From Thermococcus thioreducens (GTDB taxonomy: Archaea; Methanobacteriota_B; Thermococci; Thermococcales; Thermococcaceae), in contig NZ_CP015105.1 of NCBI RefSeq assembly GCF_002214545.1, positions 186,001-250,000 on the forward strand: 64,000 nt of DNA, given 5' to 3'. Below are positions 21,015-27,841 of this stretch, piece by piece; position 1 is the first letter of the stretch; each line of letters begins with the position of its first letter. The notes under the pieces are model-generated. The model searched no databases. It had not been told where the DNA came from and saw nothing but the letters and a program-made list of their open reading frames with translations. Both the position numbers and the translations under genes were made by a program.

Positions 21015-21182
21015 GTCAAAACCCTCCAGAAATGATCTTTAGGATGGACTACCCTAGAACAGGGGGGCTCAAGCCGCGAAACGGGCGAAGCGAAGGATAA
21101 AACACTCCCCCCTCATGGGCATCGGGGCAGAATTGGGAACTTCCCTTATAAGGTTTTTGGATGGAGAACTGCAGAATATAGG

Positions 21183-21245
21183 GTTGTGCCCTCCCCGACC
21201 GACCCCAGGTCACTTCTCCCAGGGGCGTGAGGGGGAGGGCCCGGT
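21183..21245 (-). ncRNA. H/ACA guide RNA, single hairpin, predicted to target 23S rRNA
   Basis: The minus strand folds into a complete archaeal H/ACA unit. The lower stem is GCCCTCCCC (21240-21232) with GGGGAGGGC (21196-21188), nine perfect pairs, followed at once by ACA (21187-21185). The pocket arms are CTCAC (21231-21227) and CGGTC (21201-21197). The upper stem CCCCTGG/CCTGGGG ends in a kink-loop with tandem G-A pairs (GA at 21218-21217, UGA at 21212-21210), the L7Ae-binding type. From the upper stem to ACA is 14 nt, as required. The arms pair 5+5 with GACCG-UC-GUGAG, which from memory is the archaeal 23S peptidyl-transferase region; the unpaired U matches E. coli U2593. TTTAAAT (21271-21265) sits 25-30 bases before the RNA. 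Confidence 0.76.
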
Positions 21246-21266
21246 TGAATTTAGGGTGAGGATGAT

Positions 21267-21632
21267 TTAAACCTGACGCTCTTCCTCGGGCTCGCCCTTC
21301 CTCCTGCTCTCGTTCTTTATGACCTGTCTCACGTAGTCTATGAACTTCCTGACCTCTTCAAGGTCTTCTTCCGGGATGTTGGCTATCTTCCTGTTCTTGG
21401 TCTTGTAGGTGAGTAGCTTTAGAAGTGCAAGCCTCCCGAGGGCGGTCCTGGTGCTTATCTTCCCCTCCTTCCAGTCGTGCCAGATGGCGTTCGCTATCCC
21501 GTAGAACTCCGGGATGCTGTCGAGGCCGGGAGCATTGACGTCTATGACCTCCTTTCCGAGGTACTTATAGCGCTTCTCCTTGTCCTCCTTCGAGAACTCC
21601 TTGGTCCTCTCCTTGATGTACGCGTGCACCAT
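21267..21632 (-). CDS. conserved hypothetical protein, basic-acidic, cytoplasmic
   Basis: 121-residue soluble protein that I do not recognise. It begins MVHAYIKERTKEFSKEDKEKRYKYLGKEVID and is mostly helical and charged, with no membrane segment, cysteine pair or nucleotide-binding motif. The ATG at 21632 has GGGGGTGGT just before it and is preferred to the in-frame start at 21641. A TTAATAAAT element upstream and the palindrome at 21646-21660 form its promoter. The H/ACA promoter overlaps its 3' end. Confidence 0.7.
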   Translation of the reverse strand: MVHAYIKERTKEFSKEDKEKRYKYLGKEVIDVNAPGLDSIPEFYGIANAIWHDWKEGKISTRTALGRLALLKLLTYKTKNRKIANIPEEDLEEVRKFIDYVRQVIKNESRRKGEPEEERQV

Positions 21633-21645
21633 GGCCACCACCCCC

Positions 21646-21660
21646 GGAGAATAATTCTCC
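21646..21660. promoter_or_regulatory. 15-bp perfect palindrome in front of the 21632 gene
   Basis: GGAGAATAATTCTCC, seven-base arms around one base, lies about ten bases downstream of the TTAATAAAT promoter element and 13 bases before the start codon. This is where an archaeal repressor would block transcription. It could also form a small leader hairpin. Confidence 0.45.
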
Positions 21661-21742
21661 CCAAGAATTTATTAACCTTTTGTTTCTAAACGTCCATCAA
21701 AGATCCCGGTAGGAACGGGGAAGATTTCAATTGATTCCAGTG

Positions 21743-22573
21743 TTAATCTTGGTTCCTGACCTCGTTCCATATCCCCGTCATTATCAGGGCGGCGCCCAAG
21801 TAGCCCTTGGCGCTTAGGATCTCTCCTATTGTTAAGAACGCCGCTATATGCCCGAATATCGGCTCGGCGGAGTAAATCAGCGCCGCCTTGTGGGCCTTCG
21901 TGTTCCTCTGGTGTTTCACCTGGAGGGTAAAGGCTATCACAGTGGCGAAGATTGACGTGTACAGCACCCCCGCCCAGGGCAGCGGGTCCATGGGAACGAT
22001 GAAGGGCTCAAACAGGAGGGCGAAGGCCAGCGAAAAGACAAAGTTCCAGGTTATCTGCCAGAAGGCTAAGCTGAGGTAGTCCTTCTCTCCAAAGCGCTGG
22101 ACGAGGACTATCTGAAAGGCAAAGCTGAGGGCGCAGAGAACTGTAAGCAGGTCACCGTAGTTGAAGTTCAGGCTCGCCCCGGAGATGAGGTAGAGGCCGG
22201 TTAGGGCTATTGCGAGTGAGAGAATGTCCCTGAGTTTGAGCCTGTCCCGGAGAATGAAATACGCTATGAACGGCGTGAATACGACGTAGAGCGACGTTAT
22301 GAAGGCCGAGTTGGAGGCGGTCGTGTACTTCAGCCCGACTATCTGGAAGCCGTGGCCGAAGAAGAGTGTCAGCCCGAGGATGAAGCCCTCCCTGAAAGTC
22401 TCCCGCCTCAAAACCTTCGAGCGGAAAAGGAAGAGCATGAGGAGCGACGCTATGCCGAAACGGTAAGCCAAAAAGAGTATCGGGGGCAAATAGTCGAGGC
22501 TAACCTTCATGGCCGGAAAGGTAAACCCCCATATTGCGGTGATGCCGAGGAGTACGAGCTCGGAGCGGTTCAT
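21743..22573 (-). CDS. EamA/DMT-family membrane transporter
   Basis: 276-residue member of the drug/metabolite transporter superfamily with about ten helices in two EamA repeats (AIWGFTFPAMKVSLDYLPP at the start; the second repeat carries SAEPIFGHIAAFLTIGEIL). These inner-membrane carriers export or exchange small metabolites, often amino acids or nucleotide precursors. CCTTATAAA lies about 30 bases before the ATG with no clear ribosome site, suggesting a leaderless messenger. The substrate cannot be inferred from the neighbours. Confidence 0.88.
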   Translation of the reverse strand: MNRSELVLLGITAIWGFTFPAMKVSLDYLPPILFLAYRFGIASLLMLFLFRSKVLRRETFREGFILGLTLFFGHGFQIVGLKYTTASNSAFITSLYVVFTPFIAYFILRDRLKLRDILSLAIALTGLYLISGASLNFNYGDLLTVLCALSFAFQIVLVQRFGEKDYLSLAFWQITWNFVFSLAFALLFEPFIVPMDPLPWAGVLYTSIFATVIAFTLQVKHQRNTKAHKAALIYSAEPIFGHIAAFLTIGEILSAKGYLGAALIMTGIWNEVRNQD

Positions 22574-22699
22574 CGCCGTCTGTAGTCTGCCCTCGTTTAT
22601 AAGGCCTTCCCTTCGTATAAACTTACATCTTCACGTTTTTACCTTGGTTTCACAAGAGTTATATAGATGAAGTTTCAACCATGGAATCAGGTGTTCCCG

Positions 22700-23227
22700 A
22701 TGGGTGATGAAGCGGTGGAGAAGATCTGGATTCTGATAACCCCTGACAAGTGCAGCGGCTGCAGGCTGTGCGAAATTGCCTGCTCCCTGGAGCACGAGGG
22801 CATAATCTGGCCGGAAGCATCGCGTATAAGGATATACGAGCTCCTTCCGGGAGTCAACGTCCCCCACACATGCGTCCAGTGCCCCGACTACCCGTGCGTA
22901 AAGGCGTGCAACTTCGATGCGCTGAGCGTGGACGAGGCAACGGGTGCCGTTCTCGTCAAGGAAGAAAACTGCACCGAGTGCGGCGCGTGCTACCTTGCCT
23001 GTCCCGGCAACGTCCCGAGGATTCCGGTGGGCAAGGGAAGCGTGGTAATCTGCGACCTCTGCGGAGGAAGTCCAAAGTGCGTCGAGGTCTGCCACGAGGC
23101 CGGGCACGATGCTCTGGTTCTCGTGAAGGGCCAGTACCGCTCCGTCTACAGAACCTTCGCGAAGGATCCGTTTGAGAAAAGCGTAGAACTGGCGAGAAAG
23201 CTTTACGGTGAGGAGTTCCTGGGGTGA
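22700..23227 (+). CDS. polyferredoxin subunit (four [4Fe-4S]) paired with AOR-family enzyme
   Basis: Electron-transfer protein of 175 residues with four cysteine quartets: CSGCRLCEIAC, CVQCPDYPCVKAC, CTECGACYLAC and CDLCGGSPKCVEVC. This is the pattern of DMSO-reductase-type or AOR-associated iron-sulfur subunits. It should pass electrons between the tungsten enzyme encoded four bases downstream and soluble ferredoxin. I choose the ATG at 22700 (AGGTGT nearby and correct distance from TATATAG at 22656) over an in-frame ATG at 22667, which is too close to the TATA box. P. furiosus WOR5 has a comparable ferredoxin neighbour. Confidence 0.9.
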   Translation: MGDEAVEKIWILITPDKCSGCRLCEIACSLEHEGIIWPEASRIRIYELLPGVNVPHTCVQCPDYPCVKACNFDALSVDEATGAVLVKEENCTECGACYLACPGNVPRIPVGKGSVVICDLCGGSPKCVEVCHEAGHDALVLVKGQYRSVYRTFAKDPFEKSVELARKLYGEEFLG

Positions 23228-23231
23228 TATC

Positions 23232-25100
23232 ATGTACGGCTACGCTGGAAAGCTTCTGGACGTTGATCTGAGCACTGGAAAGGTTAAAACCGTCGAACTA
23301 GATGAAGAAATGCTCCGCTTCTACGGCGGCAGGGGGCTCGGCACGTACCTTCTGTGGAGGGAGCTTGGAGAGAGGTGGGAAAAGGTAGACCCCCTCGGTG
23401 AGGAGAACCTCCTGCTGATCCTCACCGGCCCGCTGACGGGCTACTACCCGGGAATAAAAACGTCTGTGGTAGCCAAATCACCGGAGAGCAACGGGATCGT
23501 TGGCAGCGTCCTGAGCAGTGAGGTGGGGATAGAGCTCAAAGCGAGCGGTTACGACGGGATAATAATCCGCGGGAGGGCGAAGGAGCCTGTTTACCTCTTC
23601 ATAAACGACGACGAGGTAGAGATACGCGACGCCTCAAAGTACTGGGGAATGGGCGGCGTCGAGCTCCACAAGACCCTCCTCAAGGAAGTCCACGACGAGC
23701 TCAGGAAGAAGGCCAAGCTGAAGGGCGTTCCCAAGGAGCCCGCCATGATGTACATCGGAAGGGGTGGAGAGAAGAAGGTGCGCTTCGCCGCCATAATGAG
23801 CAAGCTTATGCACGCTGCCGGCTACGGCGGCTTCGGTGCGGTGATGGGGAGCAAGAACCTCAAGGCGGTTCTGGTTAAGGGCAACAAGGCCCTGCCAAAA
23901 GTCCACGACCCAGAGAAGTTTAAGTCCATGCTCCGTGAGTTCCAGAGGGAGCTCTTAACCCTCACCACCTTCCGCCAGTGGGGAACCGGTGCCGGCGGCT
24001 ACAGCGTAGGGAAAGACCGCTCAAGCCAGCCGGTCAGGAACTGGCAGGAGGAGTACCACGACGACGAGAGGATAAGTGTGGTGAACTTCGAGCTGAAGGC
24101 CTGGGTCAAGAAGTACTGGGCCGACTACGGTTGCCCTGTCAACTGCATGAAGATATCCTACCTCCGCTGCGGCGAGTACAAGGGGTCGATAACGGACGCG
24201 CCTGACTACGAGCTGATGGCCTACATGGGCACGAACCTGGGCATCTTCGAGCCCGAGAAGGTCGTCTACCTCTCCTACCTCGTCGATGAGCTTGGTCTCG
24301 ACGGCATAAACGCGGGCAACGTCCTCGGCTTTACAGCGGAGCTTTACCAGCGCGGGATCCTCACGGAGGAGGACATCGGCTTCAAGCTTGAGTGGGGTGA
24401 TGAGAAGGCCTTCGCGAGGTTACTTGAGCTGATAGTCGAAAGAAAGGGCATCGGGGAGGTTTTAGCGGAGGGAACCTACAGGGCCGCTCTCAGGATTTCC
24501 GAGATGAAGGGTGTTGATGCCCTCAAGTACGCCGTCCACGTCAAGGGCATCGGCGTCGGTGCCCACGGAATAAGAAGCGACCTCGACTATACGAGGGACA
24601 TAAGCTACGCCGTCTCAGTTCAGGGCGGCGACCACACGGCGACCGCTGGTTTGCCGGCGAGGAGCTACGAGGGCGAGCTGGTGAATGCCTTCTACGACTC
24701 GGCCGTTATCTGCATGTTCACGACGAGGCCGGGCTTCGAGAGGATCATAGAGTTCGGAAACGCGGTTACAGGCTTTGATTTAACCCCTGAGAAGTGGTTC
24801 AACGAGACCGGCCTGAGGATAATCCACCTCCAGAGGATTCTGCTCCTCCTCGGTGGGCCGGATGTTTACTGGGGGCCAGAAGACGACGACAACCCGCCGA
24901 GGTTCTACGAGCCCCTCCCGACCGGACCGGTCAAGGGCAAAGCGCCGAGCAGGGAGGAGATAATGGCTAAGGTGAGGCAGTACTACGAGGAGGTTGGCTA
25001 CGACGAGCATGGAATCCCGAGGGAGGAAGTCCTGGAAGAGCTCGGCCTTGGGGAAGCAGAGCGCGAAGTCAGGCGCATAAGGAAGCGCCTCGGCCTTTGA
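23232..25100 (+). CDS. tungsten-dependent aldehyde:ferredoxin oxidoreductase family protein (WOR5-like)
   Basis: 622-residue enzyme of the AOR family, which oxidises aldehydes to acids with a bis-tungstopterin cofactor. The start MYGYAGKLLDVDLSTGKV, the FYGGRGLGTYLLWRE segment and GAVMGSKNLKAVLV are family marks. AOR binds [4Fe-4S] through C-x2-C-x3-C and a distant Cys. Here the first position is Asp298, followed by Cys301, Cys305 and Cys494. The polyferredoxin gene before it and a MoaD/ThiS-like gene after it form one transcription unit. The adjacent multi-cluster subunit suggests WOR5 rather than single-subunit AOR or FOR. The natural aldehyde is unknown. Confidence 0.9.
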   Translation: MYGYAGKLLDVDLSTGKVKTVELDEEMLRFYGGRGLGTYLLWRELGERWEKVDPLGEENLLLILTGPLTGYYPGIKTSVVAKSPESNGIVGSVLSSEVGIELKASGYDGIIIRGRAKEPVYLFINDDEVEIRDASKYWGMGGVELHKTLLKEVHDELRKKAKLKGVPKEPAMMYIGRGGEKKVRFAAIMSKLMHAAGYGGFGAVMGSKNLKAVLVKGNKALPKVHDPEKFKSMLREFQRELLTLTTFRQWGTGAGGYSVGKDRSSQPVRNWQEEYHDDERISVVNFELKAWVKKYWADYGCPVNCMKISYLRCGEYKGSITDAPDYELMAYMGTNLGIFEPEKVVYLSYLVDELGLDGINAGNVLGFTAELYQRGILTEEDIGFKLEWGDEKAFARLLELIVERKGIGEVLAEGTYRAALRISEMKGVDALKYAVHVKGIGVGAHGIRSDLDYTRDISYAVSVQGGDHTATAGLPARSYEGELVNAFYDSAVICMFTTRPGFERIIEFGNAVTGFDLTPEKWFNETGLRIIHLQRILLLLGGPDVYWGPEDDDNPPRFYEPLPTGPVKGKAPSREEIMAKVRQYYEEVGYDEHGIPREEVLEELGLGEAEREVRRIRKRLGL

Positions 25101-25120
25101 TTTCCTTTTTGGTGGTGGCT

Positions 25121-25342
25121 ATGAAGGTGAGGCTGGTTCTCTACGGCGAGCACGCCTTAAGGCACGGCTCTAAACTTGAGCTCGAAGTTGAGGAGGGCAA
25201 GACCGTTGGGGAACTGCTTAGGGAGCTCGGGATAAGCACGAGTGAGCACCACATACTCGTGAATGAGATAAAGGTCGATGAAAGCCACGTCCTAAAAGAC
25301 GGCGACGTCCTTAAAATCCTCCCCGTGGTCTATGGAGGCTGA
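25121..25342 (+). CDS. MoaD/ThiS-family sulfur carrier protein
   Basis: 73-residue ubiquitin-fold protein ending VVYGG; the Gly-Gly tail is the site that is adenylated and thiocarboxylated. It follows the AOR-family gene by 20 bases, behind GGTGGTGGCT. From context it probably donates the dithiolene sulfur of the tungstopterin cofactor used by its neighbour, as MoaD does. ThiS-like service in thiamine or tRNA thiolation cannot be excluded. Its stop abuts the stop of the opposite-strand gene at 25343. Confidence 0.88.
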   Translation: MKVRLVLYGEHALRHGSKLELEVEEGKTVGELLRELGISTSEHHILVNEIKVDESHVLKDGDVLKILPVVYGG

Positions 25343-25651
25343 TCACTCCCCGGGCCCGTGGATGCAGGACATGTTCATGGCTAAGAGCATCTCGACGAAA
25401 CCGCTTTCTAGGTTTTCCTTTATCTTGTCTGCCAGCGATTTGAACTCGTCCAATGTGAGTGGCCTCTTCGTTTTAAGCCACTTGATCTTCCCGTCGTTCT
25501 TGTCGAGGACGACTATCTCTCCATCGGTTATGAGAGGCACGTAGTTCATCTTTATCCCGTAGAGCTCCTCGGCAAAGGCCAGCTTGGCCCTCATGAGTTC
25601 GAGGTAGTTCGCCAGGTCTTCGCCCAGAATCTTCCTGAATTCGCGCTCCAT
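25343..25651 (-). CDS. hypothetical protein, about 102 residues
   Basis: Small soluble protein, MEREFRKILGEDLANYLELMRAKLAFAEELYG and then a beta hairpin region (VPLITDGEIVVLDKNDGKIKWL) and a helical C-terminus ending MNMSCIHGPGE. I do not recognise a family. Two ATG codons are adjacent; the second (25651) is better spaced from GGTGAG. Its promoter would lie in the 124-base gap it shares with the divergent GH57 gene at 25776. Confidence 0.7.
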   Translation of the reverse strand: MEREFRKILGEDLANYLELMRAKLAFAEELYGIKMNYVPLITDGEIVVLDKNDGKIKWLKTKRPLTLDEFKSLADKIKENLESGFVEMLLAMNMSCIHGPGE

Positions 25652-25756
25652 CATCTCACCGCCGGTATCTCAATGCACAGGTTTATTAACCTATCGGGCA
25701 GGTGTGGGTAAAAATGTCCTTTAATTCTTCCGAAACCCAAATAAGTGCCGGCGATG

Positions 25757-25773
25757 TATCACTCTCGGTGAGA
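25757..25773 (+). promoter_or_regulatory. TGM-like operator before the GH57 gene
   Basis: TATCACTCTCGGTGAGA matches TATCAC-N5-GTGATA at 11 of 12 fixed positions. It lies between a CAAATAAGT promoter element and the ATG at 25776, the layout of TGM-repressed glycolytic genes. The GGTGAG part also serves as ribosome site, so that half could be coincidental. Confidence 0.55.
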
Positions 25774-25775
25774 CA

Positions 25776-27512
25776 ATGGAGATGAAGTACGCCCACCACT
25801 TCCACGCCTACCAGCCAGGCGACATAGTTTACGTTAAAGATGGCAAAGGCGATAGACCCATCGAGTACGAAGAAAGAAAGAGCCCCGTTGCCATAAGAAT
25901 CCGCGGGGAAGAAGTTAGGGGTGAGAACTGGACACAGGCGATGCTCTACTCCTACGAGCACATAGCTGATACACTCTCACGCATGAAGGGAATAAGCATA
26001 GATATCGAGCCCTTCACCTTCCTCATGCTCTTCAACTACCACAAAAGCACTTTCGAGGACGCCGTTGAACTTCTCAGGAGGTTCGACGCCGTTCCGACGA
26101 CGCCTTTCCACCCGATAGTGCCACACCTCGATGAGTTTGAGCAGAGAATCCTCGCGAGGGTCTCCTTCGACTTCTACGCTCCGCTGATTAGTGATAAGCC
26201 CGTAATCGGCTACTGGCTCCCCGAGGCCGTGATAACGAGAAGAACCGCCGAGATCATCGAGTCCTCAACGGACAAGAAGCTGGTCTTTCTCCTCGATGAG
26301 AGGCAGCTCCTCTACGACTTCCCCCAGGCGAAGCATTCCTGCAACCGCTACGGCAACTCCTTCATTTTCGGAAGGGAGTGGGGCATAAGCGACGCCTTTG
26401 CCTTCAACACCCTCGACGTTCCCGGCCTGGTCTCGGCCACCCTATCCCACCGCGACGACCACAAGGAGAACCTCGGCGTCCCCTATCTAATCTTCACCGC
26501 CAGCGACCTTGAGAGCCTTCTCGGCAATCCGGCACAGCTCGACCGCTTCACCGCATGGATGGAAGGGCTTGAGGCGAACAGCGTCGAGAGGGTCTCGGCG
26601 ATGGAGTTCGTGGGGAGGAAGCTCTCCGGGGAATACAGGCGCCTCGACGGCGAGTGCTCCTTTGAGATGAAGGTTAAGGACTACTCTGCCTGGAGCGACT
26701 ACTTTGACCTGAGCACCGACGGCAAGACGAGCGACTCCAGATGGCTTGGCTATAGACGAGCCGACGGAAAGGTCTTCGCAAGGGAGGTGAACGGCAGGAA
26801 GATTTCCCAGCTCTGGAAGGTCGCCTTCACGAGGCTGTTTGAGGAGCTGAACAGGACGGTGAGGTTCGGCGTTCTGAAGGGCCTCGAAGACCTCGGCGTG
26901 GGGCCCTCAAATGCTGAGGAGTTCTTAATCAGATACGCGAGGATTTTCTTCAGGGACTACTATGACCACTTTGATATGGAAACCTCCCCCGATTACGCCC
27001 TTGAGCCGGCCAACGGCGAGGGGGACGCTTTAAAGCTTGGCAGGGTTTACTACCTCATGCTCCTTGCCAACCACTCCTGCCCGCGCTTCTGGGAGAACCT
27101 GGACACGCGCGTCGCCTTCGGCAACGTCTCGGTCATGGCCAAGGCTCTCATCGAGCTTATGGAGTACTTCGATGGGAACGAGCTCCGGAGCCTCTTCGTG
27201 GGGGCATGCCTAAAACTCCTCAACTTCGAGGGTCTCTACCACCTCTGGAACCTTGGAGCGATGCCTTCTCTGGAGGGCTGGGAGACGGATGAGAGGGCAT
27301 GGCTCGATGCGCTCAGTCCGGAGGTGCCCAACAGTGCTTACAACGTCGTGACGAGAGCTGCTCTTTACGTTGGAAAGCGCGATCTGAAGGGTGAACTCAG
27401 GAGTCTAATCGAACCCTACAACCTCAGCTGGGCCGTAGCGGACACGGGCCACATACCGGGAGAGGTTCACGGGCACTGGGAAAAGGGGGAATGGTGTGAG
27501 CACAGGTTATAA
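25776..27512 (+). CDS. glycoside hydrolase family 57 protein of unknown specificity
   Basis: 578-residue GH57 protein without a signal peptide, hence probably cytoplasmic. MKYAHHFHAYQPGDIVYV is the first GH57 motif; GYWLPE carries the likely nucleophile (Glu150), and the second catalytic residue may be Asp244 in FTASDLESLLG. It does not align with the amylopullulanase beyond the motifs, and the characterised GH57 types (4-alpha-glucanotransferase, branching enzyme, amylopullulanase) have different flanking residues. The TGM-like site upstream suggests control by TrmBL1 and thus an alpha-glucan role. Activity is unknown, and it may be an inactive relative. Confidence 0.8.
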   Translation: MEMKYAHHFHAYQPGDIVYVKDGKGDRPIEYEERKSPVAIRIRGEEVRGENWTQAMLYSYEHIADTLSRMKGISIDIEPFTFLMLFNYHKSTFEDAVELLRRFDAVPTTPFHPIVPHLDEFEQRILARVSFDFYAPLISDKPVIGYWLPEAVITRRTAEIIESSTDKKLVFLLDERQLLYDFPQAKHSCNRYGNSFIFGREWGISDAFAFNTLDVPGLVSATLSHRDDHKENLGVPYLIFTASDLESLLGNPAQLDRFTAWMEGLEANSVERVSAMEFVGRKLSGEYRRLDGECSFEMKVKDYSAWSDYFDLSTDGKTSDSRWLGYRRADGKVFAREVNGRKISQLWKVAFTRLFEELNRTVRFGVLKGLEDLGVGPSNAEEFLIRYARIFFRDYYDHFDMETSPDYALEPANGEGDALKLGRVYYLMLLANHSCPRFWENLDTRVAFGNVSVMAKALIELMEYFDGNELRSLFVGACLKLLNFEGLYHLWNLGAMPSLEGWETDERAWLDALSPEVPNSAYNVVTRAALYVGKRDLKGELRSLIEPYNLSWAVADTGHIPGEVHGHWEKGEWCEHRL

Positions 27513-27557
27513 AAATTCGTTCTATCCTTGCGTTAGGTTTCCTAATTTTGTTAGATT

Positions 27558-27573
27558 AACACTTAAAAGTGTT
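27558..27573. promoter_or_regulatory. inverted repeat around a TATA box
   Basis: AACACTT-AA-AAGTGTT, seven-base perfect arms, places CTTAAAAG at its centre about 45 bases before the GTG at 27617. An operator over a TATA box is a usual way to repress in archaea. It is the only regulatory-looking element in the 104-base gap after the GH57 gene. Confidence 0.45.
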
Positions 27574-27616
27574 GGTGCTATATTGGTAGCGCCGTCATCG
27601 TGGGGAGGTGGAGGGA

Positions 27617-27841
27617 GTGGACAAGAAACACCGGAGTAATCCAGGCGATGGAGAGTTCTCCTGGGAGCACCTGCTTATTAAACTTGGAGGGAAGGAATAC
27701 CTTAGGCTCAAGCGCATACTTGAAGACGTCAAAAAGAACGGAATTGGAAAGAAGGCTTTTCTGCTAGCCCTTCAGGTTCCACTTCTCTCTGCTCAGGAAG
27801 AGATAGGCCTCGTCCCCCAGCTCCTTCGGAACGTAGTCTAG
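27617..27841 (+). CDS. small basic hypothetical protein, tail overlapping cca
   Basis: Frame of 74 residues starting at a GTG six bases after GGGGAGGTGG. Residues 1-50 (DKKHRSNPGDGEFSWEHLLI, then GGKEYLRLKRILEDVKKNGI) look like a real helical basic protein. The last 26 codons run antisense to the end of cca, which is unusual and may mean that the gene is truncated or shorter than shown. A promoter with an inverted repeat lies upstream. I do not recognise a family. Confidence 0.42.
   Translation: MDKKHRSNPGDGEFSWEHLLIKLGGKEYLRLKRILEDVKKNGIGKKAFLLALQVPLLSAQEEIGLVPQLLRNVV

Noticed and set aside
22631-23233. 200-codon open frame opposite the polyferredoxin gene
   Set aside because: The plus-strand frame has sixteen cysteines in four cluster motifs; the antisense frame has none and no start signal.
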